DNA from: Fulvivirga ulvae | Lineage (GTDB): Bacteria > Bacteroidota > Bacteroidia > Cytophagales > Cyclobacteriaceae | Assembly (NCBI RefSeq): GCF_021389975.1 | Contig: NZ_CP089981.1 | Location: 1,134,501 to 1,198,500 of the forward strand | Reading direction: 5' to 3' | Length of the DNA: 64,000 nt | Shown here: positions 10,291 through 20,017 of the stretch, piece by piece | Layout: each line of letters starts with the position of its first letter | Numbering within the stretch: position 1 is the stretch's first letter | Translations under genes and position numbers: made by a program | The notes under the pieces: model-generated | Seen by the model: only the letters and a program-made list of their open reading frames with translations | The model's database searches: none | Told to the model about the DNA's origin: nothing

Positions 10291-13200
10291 ATGAAAACCA
10301 CAACCAACCAAGATATATCCTCCCGCCTTAACCTGCTACATGTAGAACTTGGTAAAAGCAAGGCCATTAAAGAAAAGTTCGATACCATCTATACTGAAAG
10401 AAATGGCAACTGGGACGCAATAATTGAAGACCTGGAATCGGAGGAAGATTTTAAGCCGGAGATTATTGCCAAGTTAAAATTCACTTACAATCTGGCTGAA
10501 ATCACCCATGACAATGAGAAAATTATTGAAATATTCAGAAAAGATTCCAAGACAAATACTCTGAGGGATATAGCCAAAAATTATGGCAAAGAAGATCTTG
10601 CAAAAAAAATTAAAGCTGCCAAAATAGAAACTGAAGAGCAAACCCCTGAGGTAATAGCCAAAGAGATACACACTCGGCTATTTCACCTTGAGCCGACAGT
10701 AACTATTGCCCGAATGCTCGCTGACCCCAAAGAAACACCTGTTCCCAACAAGACCCTGAGTGGCAACATGGCTACTTTTCTGGCCAATCAACCTGATGAT
10801 TTTAATATACGAAACACTTCAGTTTATGAGGCTTTTAAAAAGGAGAATGCATTTGACAACATTCCTGACAGCTCTCGTGCAGATGTGGTTTCGGGCCTTA
10901 AGGACTTACAACGCGTGGCTGCCATCAGTCCGGCACCGGAGGTAATGCCTGTATTGTTAGAAACCCGAATGACATCTGCATACAGGATCAGCGAGATGCC
11001 TGAAGAACAATTTGTAAAAACCTTTTCTCAAAAATTTGGCGAAAGTGGGGATGTTGTAGCCAGACAACTTCATAACAATGCTGTAAATGCCCGAATTCGT
11101 AATGAACAGGCACTCATTGCCATGAAGGAAGTCGGACAAGGCACCGGAGTTGATTTTATAGACAAATCGTTAAACATTTCAGCTCCCAATAATTCAGCCG
11201 ATATGACAATGATGGCAATGTCTATTAATAAAGACGCCAATTACGCTGAAAGTACTGTGTATAATGAACTGCAGAAGCACAACCTGAGCTGGGATATGCT
11301 ATTTGGTGATGCCGACTTCTGCGAATGCGGTGAATGCAATTCTGTTTACAGTGCAGCTGCCTATTTTGTAGATCTGCTTCAATATTTACGCAATAACAAT
11401 ATCGATGCAAACGCATCAGGGCCAGTGGCTATCAAACCCGACCCAAAAGATATATCCAATACCCCTTTGGAAAAGCTGTTTAACCGCAGACCTGACCTGG
11501 GTTGCCTCCAGCTTACCTGCAAAAACACCAATACTATACTGCCCTATATTGACCTGGTAAACGAAATACTGGAAAACTACCTGGTTTACCATCATACCAA
11601 ACCTTTTAATGTTACTGAAAACGAAACAAGCGGTGAACTTTTAGCTCAACCTCAACATACCGAATATGAGGCATACTGCATACTTCACAAAGCGGTTTAC
11701 CCCTTCTCGCTCCCCTACCACCAACCTATTGATGTTGCCCGGGTGTATCTCGACTATCTCGAAACCAGCCGTCATGAGTTAATCGATACCTTCAGGTCTC
11801 CCAGAAAAGAAAAAGCACCGCTGGTTTCTGATGAAGAGAATGCTGAAGAAGAGGCACCGGTTTTTACCAATGATGAAAAAGAAGAGCTTGACAAATTGCA
11901 TACGGACTATATCGACAGGGCCGTTGATGCTGAGTTTCTTGGTATAACCCAGGAGGAGTATGTCATATTAACCAAGGAAGCCTTTATATCGAAAGAATAC
12001 TGGGACAAACAATGTAAAAAAGTACATACCGCAGATGAGTATCTTACTAAAATAGGGGCAAAGGCCGTTCATGAATATTACGGATATGGCACTGAGGCAG
12101 AAATGCTTAATGCCGATGAAGGACTTAAGCAAGGGCTCACCTTTGTAAAAGATCAATTTCTTCGACGCACCGGCATAAAATATACTGACCTCGTCGAGCT
12201 GCTGAAAACCCGATGTCTCAACCCTAATGTACCCACGGGTAAAGCACTCACCATAATGGAAAGTATCGGTTTCAGTTATCGGTTTCTCCAGTCTTTGGTG
12301 GATAACAGCAGTTCCACACCAAAGGCCAGATATAAAAAACTGATTGATTTTCTGAATAAATACCAGCCACTCATTCCTTTATTGGAGGCCGTAATTAACC
12401 CTGACCCATGTGGAGAAAAACCTGATTTCTGTAATGATGACAAGGACTTTGAAAAATGGGTGTACTGCTACTTTGAAAAGGTTGGTAAAATAATAGTGCT
12501 TGAAAACGGAGCACCCTGCATCGATGGTAAATTCATTTATGAATACAATGGCTCTGACAACACATATGAACTTGTATTGGCCCAGATAAGAAACTGTCAG
12601 ATAATCTTCATTGATGAAGAAACCGGTGAAGAAAAAGTAATTGGCCATATTGATAAATATACCGGTGAGATCACCTTAACAGATCCTGATGCCGATGCCA
12701 GCGGATGGCAATTAATAAAGTTTGTAAGCAGTAAAGGAGAAAAAGGGAAGATCCTGGAAGTCAATGGCAAGCTATATCTCGTAAGCGAAAACAGAAACCT
12801 GCCATTTGCCGTGAGTCAGGCTGACTCCTGCGACCTGGATACCGTAAGGCTGATACATCTGGACGGAAGTGCCGTCACCTCTGAAGAATATGATCACATC
12901 CACAGGTTTATCAGATTATGGATAAAACTCGGGTGGACTATTGATGAGGTAGACAAAGCACTTTTAGGCCTGGGCAAAGAAAAAACCACATGCCCTGATG
13001 ACCTCATGCCGGACAATGATGACTGTAACAATGGATGTGATGATATATTTGAAGAATCAGACGGATGCAGTGATTGTGAGAGTGATAATGAAGACTGTGG
13101 GTGCGACGATTTTGAAATAGCCGATCCTGTTCATTGCGAAATAACACCCAAATTTCTGCACCAATTGGTAGCAGTTAAGAAACTACTGGATATCACCGGC

Positions 13201-16200
13201 CTTGAGCTGATCAAGCTGCTCACTTTTTGGACTGATATCAGCATTTCAGGTGAGAAGTCGCTTTACAAACGCCTGTTTCTATCCCATAACATTTTGGGAA
13301 TTGACAAAGTATTTCTGGCGGATAAAAATGGTAATTATCTCACTAAGAATGCCAAAATATCTGATCATGTGCCCGTGATCATGGCCGCTTTCAACTTATC
13401 CGCAGATGATTTAAATGAGATCATGGAAGCCGAACAGATACAGGATTCCCTCACTTTATCTAACCTGTCTCTCATTTATCGTTACCGTCTGCTTTCAAAA
13501 GCCATCGGTCTAAAGATTCCTTACTTCATCAGTATTACCCCTTTGTTTGGCAATCCATTCAAAAGTGCACATGGCACCCTCACATTTACAAATCGATGGG
13601 AGAAAATGGAAAATGCCGGGTTTAACTATCGTCAGCTTAACTATATTATCAGGGGATATGACGATCCGCAAAAACCTCTCACCCCTTCGGATAAAGTCAT
13701 ATTGCAATTGGCCAAAACGCTTTATGACGGCCTCAATGGCATTGACACTGCACACCCCGATATGATGGATGACGAAGAGGTCACCACCGATATTGTACGT
13801 GCAAAATCTATATTGCTTTTCCCTCAGACAATAGTAGAACAAATAGCCGGCATTATAGAGGGCACAAATGTATTCACTACAAATGCTCCGAAAAACCTGG
13901 TTTTCACCATTGACGACAGCAAATCGCTCAAAAATAAACTGGTTTATGATGCAGAAGGGGGAAGAATACAAGTTACCGGCATATTAACCCTGGCTGAAAA
14001 GACAGACTATCAGGCGCTGAGCAACGATCCTGAATGGGCCAAATCGCTGGCCAGAATTGAAAAACAGCAAGACAAACTGTTCAAAGAAGCCCTGGGAGGC
14101 GTATTTGAAGAAGAAAAACAAAAATCACCCGAATATAAAATCATAGTTGAAGAGGCTGAAGCCATTTTGAAATCAGGTGATATAATGATACCGCTGGAGC
14201 AGATCCCCGACGGCCAGGAAGATCCGGGTACTGCACCTGAAAAGAGCCGGGCTTTCATGAAAATTTTCCTTCCCTATCTGCGGGCTAAGCTCACACACCT
14301 TTTCGTAATAGAGACCTTGTCTCAGTCAAGTGGCTTAAAACCAGATGTTACCAATGTACTTGTATCTGATGTACTCACTTCGGGCACGCCAGCTGCTCCG
14401 ATCTACAACATCTTTGAAGCCATTAAAGAAAGTTCAAAACCCGCAGACAATAATTGGTCTGGTTATCTCATCCCTTCCAAATCTGATAACTTCACCATAA
14501 TAATAAAAGAAAGTGATGACAGCCCCGGCGTATCCATAGATGGCGCTTCCATATCATTTACCCAGCAGGAAGACCCGACCAATGAGTGGTGGGGAGATGC
14601 CGTAAAACTGCAGGCCGGTAAGCTTTATAAGCTACAGGTAACAGGACTGGACCTGAAGCATGTATACTGGAAAACCCCTACCTCAGCTATTGAGAATATT
14701 CCGCCTGCAATGCTACTTCCCGACTTCACGACTTCTTACTGCAAAGAAGCTTATATCAAACTGCAAAAAGCCGCTATAATAGCTTCCGTTTTCGAGGTTG
14801 AAGCCGAAGAATTCAGTTATCTCGACGAAAACAAAGCAGATTTTGACGGGCTGGATTTTAACAGCCTGACTTTGAAGCAATGGCTGCGACTGGAGGCTTA
14901 TGTCCGACTCCGAAATTCATTGCCAGAAACCGAAACCACGCTGATCGACTTTTTCAAGTGGGCACATTTCCCTGAGGACGCAACACTGCTGAGCTCAAAG
15001 ATTGAGGAATTGACCACCTGGAAGAAATCATCGATCGAAAAGCTGATTGCGGAAGATCATTTTGAGATTGATAATCCTGACGCCTTTTATAATGAAATCA
15101 ATCTCCTGAAACTTCAAAAAGCACTTGAAGTAGCAGATAAGATTGGAATGGACATTGACCTGCTGTTTGACTGGGCTAAGCCTACCTCCAACTTCAAAAA
15201 ATGCCGCAAGATAGCAGACAGCATACAACACTCACTACGCGCTAAATATCGCCAGGAAGATTGGGAGCAGGTAGTTAAGCCGCTTAATGATACCATCAGA
15301 AATCATCAGCAATCGGCCCTTATTGCTTATCTGCTACAGCAGCCTGAGCTCATAGCCTGGGGAGTAGAAGATGCTGATGGCCTCTTTGAGTATTTCCTGA
15401 TAGATGTTCAGATGGACGCCTGTATGGAGACCTCAAGGATCAAACAGGCACTTTCATCTACCCAGCTGTTTATTCAAAGATGCTTTTTGGGGCTGGAAGA
15501 AGAGCACAATGGCATTACCCCCGATATATTAGATAGAGACAGATGGGAATGGATGCAACGTTATCGTGTATGGGAAGCTAACCGAAAAGTATTTTTGTAC
15601 CCTGAAAACTGGATAGAAAGCAACCTCCGTGATGACAAATCTCCATTCTTTAAAGAGCTTGAAGGCGAACTGCTTCAAAATGACATCAACAAGGAAAATG
15701 TTGAAAATGCCTTAAAATCTTATCTCTTTAAAGTGGATGAAGTCGCCAATATGGAAGTCGTTGGGCTATATATTGATGGTACTAAAAATCCTGATGGCCA
15801 GTGGATGGAGGAAAGCAAGCTTCACATATTTAGCCGTACTCGCAATGCTCCCTATTTATTTTACTATCGATACCTTGCACTGGATCAGATGAACTGGTAC
15901 CCATGGACAAAGGTTGACATGGACATCCCGTCATATGACGTAGAAGATTCAGAAAATAAAATTATAGGCAATGGTTGTTATCTGATACCTGTGGTATGGA
16001 ACGGCCGGCTCATAATATTCTTTCCTCAGATTATCAAGAAAACCGAGCCTGTTAACAGGACGATCAAGATCGGCTCGGAGTCAGAAAGGCAATTAACTCC
16101 CGAAGAGTTATCCAAATATCCTATGAGCGAAGGGGCTACTTCTGAGTTTTTGGAGATCAAACTGGGCATGAGTGAATTAAAAAACAACAAATGGACACAA

Positions 16201-19200
16201 AAAAAGCTCTCCAAAAATGCGGTTTATGACTTTGGCACAACTACTAAATCACAAACCACCGGAAGCACCACTATTAAAGAAACACAAAAGTTTTCGCCTG
16301 ATTTAAGAAAGTACAGCTTTGTGTCTAAAAGTCAGACCGACTATATTGAAATTGGGGTATATGGTGTAAATAAAAACCGGGTAAATACCTTCAATTTCGA
16401 TGGTGATAAAATTACTGTACCATTGGCAACAAGCCTTCCGGGCAGCTTACCTGCTCTGCCCATAGATTTTCACTATACTACATCGACTTTATATTCGATG
16501 CAAGTCAGTGGCTCGCAACTAACCTACTTTGGTATTGATCCTGCTGTGAGCTTAACCAATTCATTCAGCATGGCTCAGTATTACGACCTGTATCACGCAT
16601 TCACCAAAAAACTGTTTACTTATCTTAATAAAGGGCAGCTTCAGGGATTTTTCAATTATAATTTAAACCCTGTTATAGATAAGCAAAAAGCCTACGGTGG
16701 TAACAACGGCACCTACCACGAATTAAAAAGGCCATATTCACTATACAACTGGGAGCTGTTTTTCCACACCCCGTTAATGCTCGCTGATGCATTAAGCAAG
16801 GCACAGCACTACGAAGAAGCCATGAAATGGTATCATTATGTATTTAACCCGATGGCCAAGGGAAGTGATGACAAACGGTTTTGGCAGTTCAGTCCTTTTA
16901 AGGAAATCAACACCCAGGATATACTCGATCAGATCTTCAGCAACCTGAAACCCAACACTGCCGACCAGGCGATTACGGAATGGAGAAACGACCCCTTCAA
17001 ACCCCACCTGGTAGCAAGAAGCCGCCCTGTAGCCTATATGAAATGGGTAGTGATGAAGTATATCGACAATCTGGTGCAATGGGGCGACTATTTATTTCGT
17101 CAGGATACCATTGAAACCATCAATCAGGCCACACAATTGTATGTTCTGGGGTATCATATCTTAGGAAAAAGACCACAAATGATCCCGAAACGTGGCAAGA
17201 TCAAACCTCAGACCTATAATTCGCTTTTAGGCAAATGGGATGCGTTTTCAAACGCCATGGTAGAGCTGGAAATAGCCTTGCCATTTAGTAATCAGACTAC
17301 TCTACCCGTGGGCATTGACAATGGTGTGGTTGGGTTTGCCAATATTTTTGGTTTTGCATCTACACTTTATTTCTGTATACCCAACAACCCAAAACTTATA
17401 GGATACTGGGACATTATTGAAGACAGGTTGTACAAAATACGCCACTGTCTGAATATTGAAGGTGTTTTCCGTAATCTACCATTATTTGAACCACCCATTG
17501 ATCCAGCATTGTTGGTAAAAGCTGCTGCACAAGGCCTGAGCATAGCATCAGTACTCAACGACCTGAACACTCCAATGCCCAATTATAGATTTTACTACTT
17601 ACTGCAAAAGTCGCTTGAACTGTGCGGTGAGTTAAAAGGCCTTGGTGGTGCCATGTTATCCAGTCTGGAGAAAAAAGAAGGCGAAATGCTTTCTCTCATC
17701 AGAGCCAAGCACGAAAGCACCATGCAGAATATGATCATGGAAATCAAAAAGAAACAGCTTGAAGAATCTGAGAAAGCACTGGAAAGCTTAGGACAAAACA
17801 GGAAATCTCCCGAGCACCGCATGCGCTACTACCTACAGTTGATAGGCGAAGACGTAGCCAAAGTGCCGGGTTTTGAAACTGATTTTACAGAACTTGCCAA
17901 TACCATTGAAAAACCCGTAGATGAAAGCGGTCTTAAGCTTATCAAATACGAAAAAGAGGATATGGACAAAGCGTCGGAAGCCAATAGCAAGCAAAAAGAA
18001 GCAGAGCTTCCAGAAAAAATTGCCAGTATACTCCACATTATTCCATCGTTTTCTGTTGATGCAAAACCTATTGGTATTGGAGCCGGGGTAAGTTTTGGAG
18101 GCTCCAACCTGGGAGCCGCGGCACAAGCCTATGCCAAATTTATAACCTCCGGAGTATCTGATCTGTCCTTTCAGTCTGCCAAAGCAACTAAAAAGAGTGG
18201 CTTCCTGAGGTCATTACAGGACAGAATTATGCAAGCCAATGCTGCCGGACTTGAGATCAAGCAAATAGACAAGCAAATGCTATCTCAACAAATTAGAATT
18301 GACATCGCCAGGAAAGAGATACTTAATCAGCAAAAGCTGATAGATCATAACCAGGAAATCGAGGAATTTATTAAAAACAAATACACCAATGACGAACTGT
18401 ACACCTGGATGAAAGGCAGCCTGCGCACACTTTACTATCAGGTTTACAGCCTGGCTTACGAGCTTGGTAAAAAAGCTGAGAAAGTATTCCGCTTTGAAAG
18501 AGGCCTCACAAATTCAGATTTCATACAACCCGGATATTGGGAAGCAGGTCGGGACGGATTATTGGCTGGAGAAAAACTGTATGTAGGATTAAAACAGCTG
18601 GAAGCTGCCTACCAGGAGCAAAAAGGGTACGATTATGAAGTAACCAAGCACATTTCTCTTCGCAACCTTAACCCAATTGCTTTGATACAGCTTAAGGAAA
18701 CCGGTAAATGCGAGTTTGCACTGCCAGAGGTACTATTTGATATGGATTACCCCGGACATTATAAACGACGCATTAAGTCAGTCTCCATGTCTATTCCTTG
18801 TATTGTAGGCCCATATACCGGACTGAATGCTTCATTAAGATTATTGGAAAACAAGTTCCGCAACAGTGCCATCGCGAAAGATAAAAACGATTACATAGAA
18901 AAAACAGAAGAGACAGATGAGCGCTTCAACACGTTTAATATACCTGTAACAGCCATAGCGGCCAGTTCGGCACAAAACGAAAGTGGTATGTTTGAGCTTA
19001 ACTTTAAAGACGAGCGTTACCTGCCTTTTGAAGGTGCGGGAGTTATCAGCAAATGGCGGGTAGAGCTTCCCAACTTCCGTCAGTTCGACTACGATACAAT
19101 ATCAGATGTGATCGTTCATATGAAATACACTTCAAGTGAAGGTGGTGAATTGATGAAAAAAGCAGCTTTCGAATCGGTAATTGACTTCAACAAGAACAAT

Positions 19201-19626
19201 GAAGAGATCGGCCAGCAAGAAGGGTTATTTTCTATAATTGACCTCAAACATGATCTGTCTAATGAATGGTATAAGACCATGCAGGTTAATGAAGGTGATA
19301 CAGAACGTGTACTCACCATCAATAAACTAACCGATTATCTGCCCTACTATGTAAGGTTGGATAAAGATGGTAAGCCACGAGATCCTAAAAACATCAAAAT
19401 CACTGATCTGATATTAACAGCTTCAACTGATTTACAAGCTTCCGATCTTGCCGTGGCACAGGATGAGGAGGAGATTAGCTTTACAGAGGGAGTGAAAATT
19501 GGAGATACAAAAACCTTTGCAATCAGAGATGAAGAGATCAAAGCAGAGAGCATACAGTTAATCATTAAAAATGTGGATAAAGAAATAAGTAAAGCGTTGC
19601 TGGTAGTCAGGTTTATTCTTAAATAA
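10291..19626 (+). CDS. TcA toxin subunit (Tc/ABC toxin injector)
   Basis: A 3111-residue TcA homologue; family members pentamerise into a bell with a central translocation channel that docks TcB-TcC. The N-terminal 150-480 region is the VRP1-like part, with CECGECNSVYSAAAYFVDLL near residue 350. LDTVRLIHLDGSAV and RLWIKLGWTIDEVDKALL near 850-900 are classic TcA segments. Residues about 1370-1480 (WSGYLIPSKSDNFTI, then KLYKLQV) resemble an inserted PA14-like fold. The C-terminal 300 residues match the TcB-binding region (DYPGHYKRRIKSVSMSIPC, DERYLPFEGAGVISKW, FDYDTISDVIVHMKY). Two insertions look unusual: a beta-rich one near 700-840 and a Cys/Asp-rich stretch at about 904-945. It is longer than well-studied TcA proteins of about 2500 residues. 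No signal peptide, as normal for Tc. Co-directional with the TcB-TcC gene. Confidence 0.92.
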   Translation: MKTTTNQDISSRLNLLHVELGKSKAIKEKFDTIYTERNGNWDAIIEDLESEEDFKPEIIAKLKFTYNLAEITHDNEKIIEIFRKDSKTNTLRDIAKNYGKEDLAKKIKAAKIETEEQTPEVIAKEIHTRLFHLEPTVTIARMLADPKETPVPNKTLSGNMATFLANQPDDFNIRNTSVYEAFKKENAFDNIPDSSRADVVSGLKDLQRVAAISPAPEVMPVLLETRMTSAYRISEMPEEQFVKTFSQKFGESGDVVARQLHNNAVNARIRNEQALIAMKEVGQGTGVDFIDKSLNISAPNNSADMTMMAMSINKDANYAESTVYNELQKHNLSWDMLFGDADFCECGECNSVYSAAAYFVDLLQYLRNNNIDANASGPVAIKPDPKDISNTPLEKLFNRRPDLGCLQLTCKNTNTILPYIDLVNEILENYLVYHHTKPFNVTENETSGELLAQPQHTEYEAYCILHKAVYPFSLPYHQPIDVARVYLDYLETSRHELIDTFRSPRKEKAPLVSDEENAEEEAPVFTNDEKEELDKLHTDYIDRAVDAEFLGITQEEYVILTKEAFISKEYWDKQCKKVHTADEYLTKIGAKAVHEYYGYGTEAEMLNADEGLKQGLTFVKDQFLRRTGIKYTDLVELLKTRCLNPNVPTGKALTIMESIGFSYRFLQSLVDNSSSTPKARYKKLIDFLNKYQPLIPLLEAVINPDPCGEKPDFCNDDKDFEKWVYCYFEKVGKIIVLENGAPCIDGKFIYEYNGSDNTYELVLAQIRNCQIIFIDEETGEEKVIGHIDKYTGEITLTDPDADASGWQLIKFVSSKGEKGKILEVNGKLYLVSENRNLPFAVSQADSCDLDTVRLIHLDGSAVTSEEYDHIHRFIRLWIKLGWTIDEVDKALLGLGKEKTTCPDDLMPDNDDCNNGCDDIFEESDGCSDCESDNEDCGCDDFEIADPVHCEITPKFLHQLVAVKKLLDITGLELIKLLTFWTDISISGEKSLYKRLFLSHNILGIDKVFLADKNGNYLTKNAKISDHVPVIMAAFNLSADDLNEIMEAEQIQDSLTLSNLSLIYRYRLLSKAIGLKIPYFISITPLFGNPFKSAHGTLTFTNRWEKMENAGFNYRQLNYIIRGYDDPQKPLTPSDKVILQLAKTLYDGLNGIDTAHPDMMDDEEVTTDIVRAKSILLFPQTIVEQIAGIIEGTNVFTTNAPKNLVFTIDDSKSLKNKLVYDAEGGRIQVTGILTLAEKTDYQALSNDPEWAKSLARIEKQQDKLFKEALGGVFEEEKQKSPEYKIIVEEAEAILKSGDIMIPLEQIPDGQEDPGTAPEKSRAFMKIFLPYLRAKLTHLFVIETLSQSSGLKPDVTNVLVSDVLTSGTPAAPIYNIFEAIKESSKPADNNWSGYLIPSKSDNFTIIIKESDDSPGVSIDGASISFTQQEDPTNEWWGDAVKLQAGKLYKLQVTGLDLKHVYWKTPTSAIENIPPAMLLPDFTTSYCKEAYIKLQKAAIIASVFEVEAEEFSYLDENKADFDGLDFNSLTLKQWLRLEAYVRLRNSLPETETTLIDFFKWAHFPEDATLLSSKIEELTTWKKSSIEKLIAEDHFEIDNPDAFYNEINLLKLQKALEVADKIGMDIDLLFDWAKPTSNFKKCRKIADSIQHSLRAKYRQEDWEQVVKPLNDTIRNHQQSALIAYLLQQPELIAWGVEDADGLFEYFLIDVQMDACMETSRIKQALSSTQLFIQRCFLGLEEEHNGITPDILDRDRWEWMQRYRVWEANRKVFLYPENWIESNLRDDKSPFFKELEGELLQNDINKENVENALKSYLFKVDEVANMEVVGLYIDGTKNPDGQWMEESKLHIFSRTRNAPYLFYYRYLALDQMNWYPWTKVDMDIPSYDVEDSENKIIGNGCYLIPVVWNGRLIIFFPQIIKKTEPVNRTIKIGSESERQLTPEELSKYPMSEGATSEFLEIKLGMSELKNNKWTQKKLSKNAVYDFGTTTKSQTTGSTTIKETQKFSPDLRKYSFVSKSQTDYIEIGVYGVNKNRVNTFNFDGDKITVPLATSLPGSLPALPIDFHYTTSTLYSMQVSGSQLTYFGIDPAVSLTNSFSMAQYYDLYHAFTKKLFTYLNKGQLQGFFNYNLNPVIDKQKAYGGNNGTYHELKRPYSLYNWELFFHTPLMLADALSKAQHYEEAMKWYHYVFNPMAKGSDDKRFWQFSPFKEINTQDILDQIFSNLKPNTADQAITEWRNDPFKPHLVARSRPVAYMKWVVMKYIDNLVQWGDYLFRQDTIETINQATQLYVLGYHILGKRPQMIPKRGKIKPQTYNSLLGKWDAFSNAMVELEIALPFSNQTTLPVGIDNGVVGFANIFGFASTLYFCIPNNPKLIGYWDIIEDRLYKIRHCLNIEGVFRNLPLFEPPIDPALLVKAAAQGLSIASVLNDLNTPMPNYRFYYLLQKSLELCGELKGLGGAMLSSLEKKEGEMLSLIRAKHESTMQNMIMEIKKKQLEESEKALESLGQNRKSPEHRMRYYLQLIGEDVAKVPGFETDFTELANTIEKPVDESGLKLIKYEKEDMDKASEANSKQKEAELPEKIASILHIIPSFSVDAKPIGIGAGVSFGGSNLGAAAQAYAKFITSGVSDLSFQSAKATKKSGFLRSLQDRIMQANAAGLEIKQIDKQMLSQQIRIDIARKEILNQQKLIDHNQEIEEFIKNKYTNDELYTWMKGSLRTLYYQVYSLAYELGKKAEKVFRFERGLTNSDFIQPGYWEAGRDGLLAGEKLYVGLKQLEAAYQEQKGYDYEVTKHISLRNLNPIALIQLKETGKCEFALPEVLFDMDYPGHYKRRIKSVSMSIPCIVGPYTGLNASLRLLENKFRNSAIAKDKNDYIEKTEETDERFNTFNIPVTAIAASSAQNESGMFELNFKDERYLPFEGAGVISKWRVELPNFRQFDYDTISDVIVHMKYTSSEGGELMKKAAFESVIDFNKNNEEIGQQEGLFSIIDLKHDLSNEWYKTMQVNEGDTERVLTINKLTDYLPYYVRLDKDGKPRDPKNIKITDLILTASTDLQASDLAVAQDEEEISFTEGVKIGDTKTFAIRDEEIKAESIQLIIKNVDKEISKALLVVRFILK

Positions 19627-20017
19627 TTCTGCTGCCACTATTTATTCCAATTAACCTAAACCCAGGAACTCCGGATACTGTATTAGTCATCACCTGATAT
19701 TTTATCCGGTTTTTCATTTTAAAAAATCCAAATTCAAAGACAGGGATCAAAAGATTTGAGTGCAAGCATTTAAGGCTTCCATTGTCAGAGAGCAGTATAA
19801 TCTGAAAATACATAGCTTGTGACTCTGAAAAGTAAAACTTTAAAGCTGCGTGGAAGTTTCGGAGAGATATATGTTTTAGAGTAATCCCCGGAAATGACAC
19901 ATTACGTTGTATGAATAAAATTCATGTAATTGTTAAAAACAATTCATCAAAGTAATTGGTCTTGGAAGGTTTGTGGTTCGTAATAGTATTATCACGCTAA
20001 ACCTCAGCCTATTAGAG
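19627..20017. other. Intergenic region after TcA
   Basis: About 390 bases without a supported gene. Open frames here on the - strand lack any recognisable protein character. No obvious T-tract terminator follows the TcA stop codon. Confidence 0.4.
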
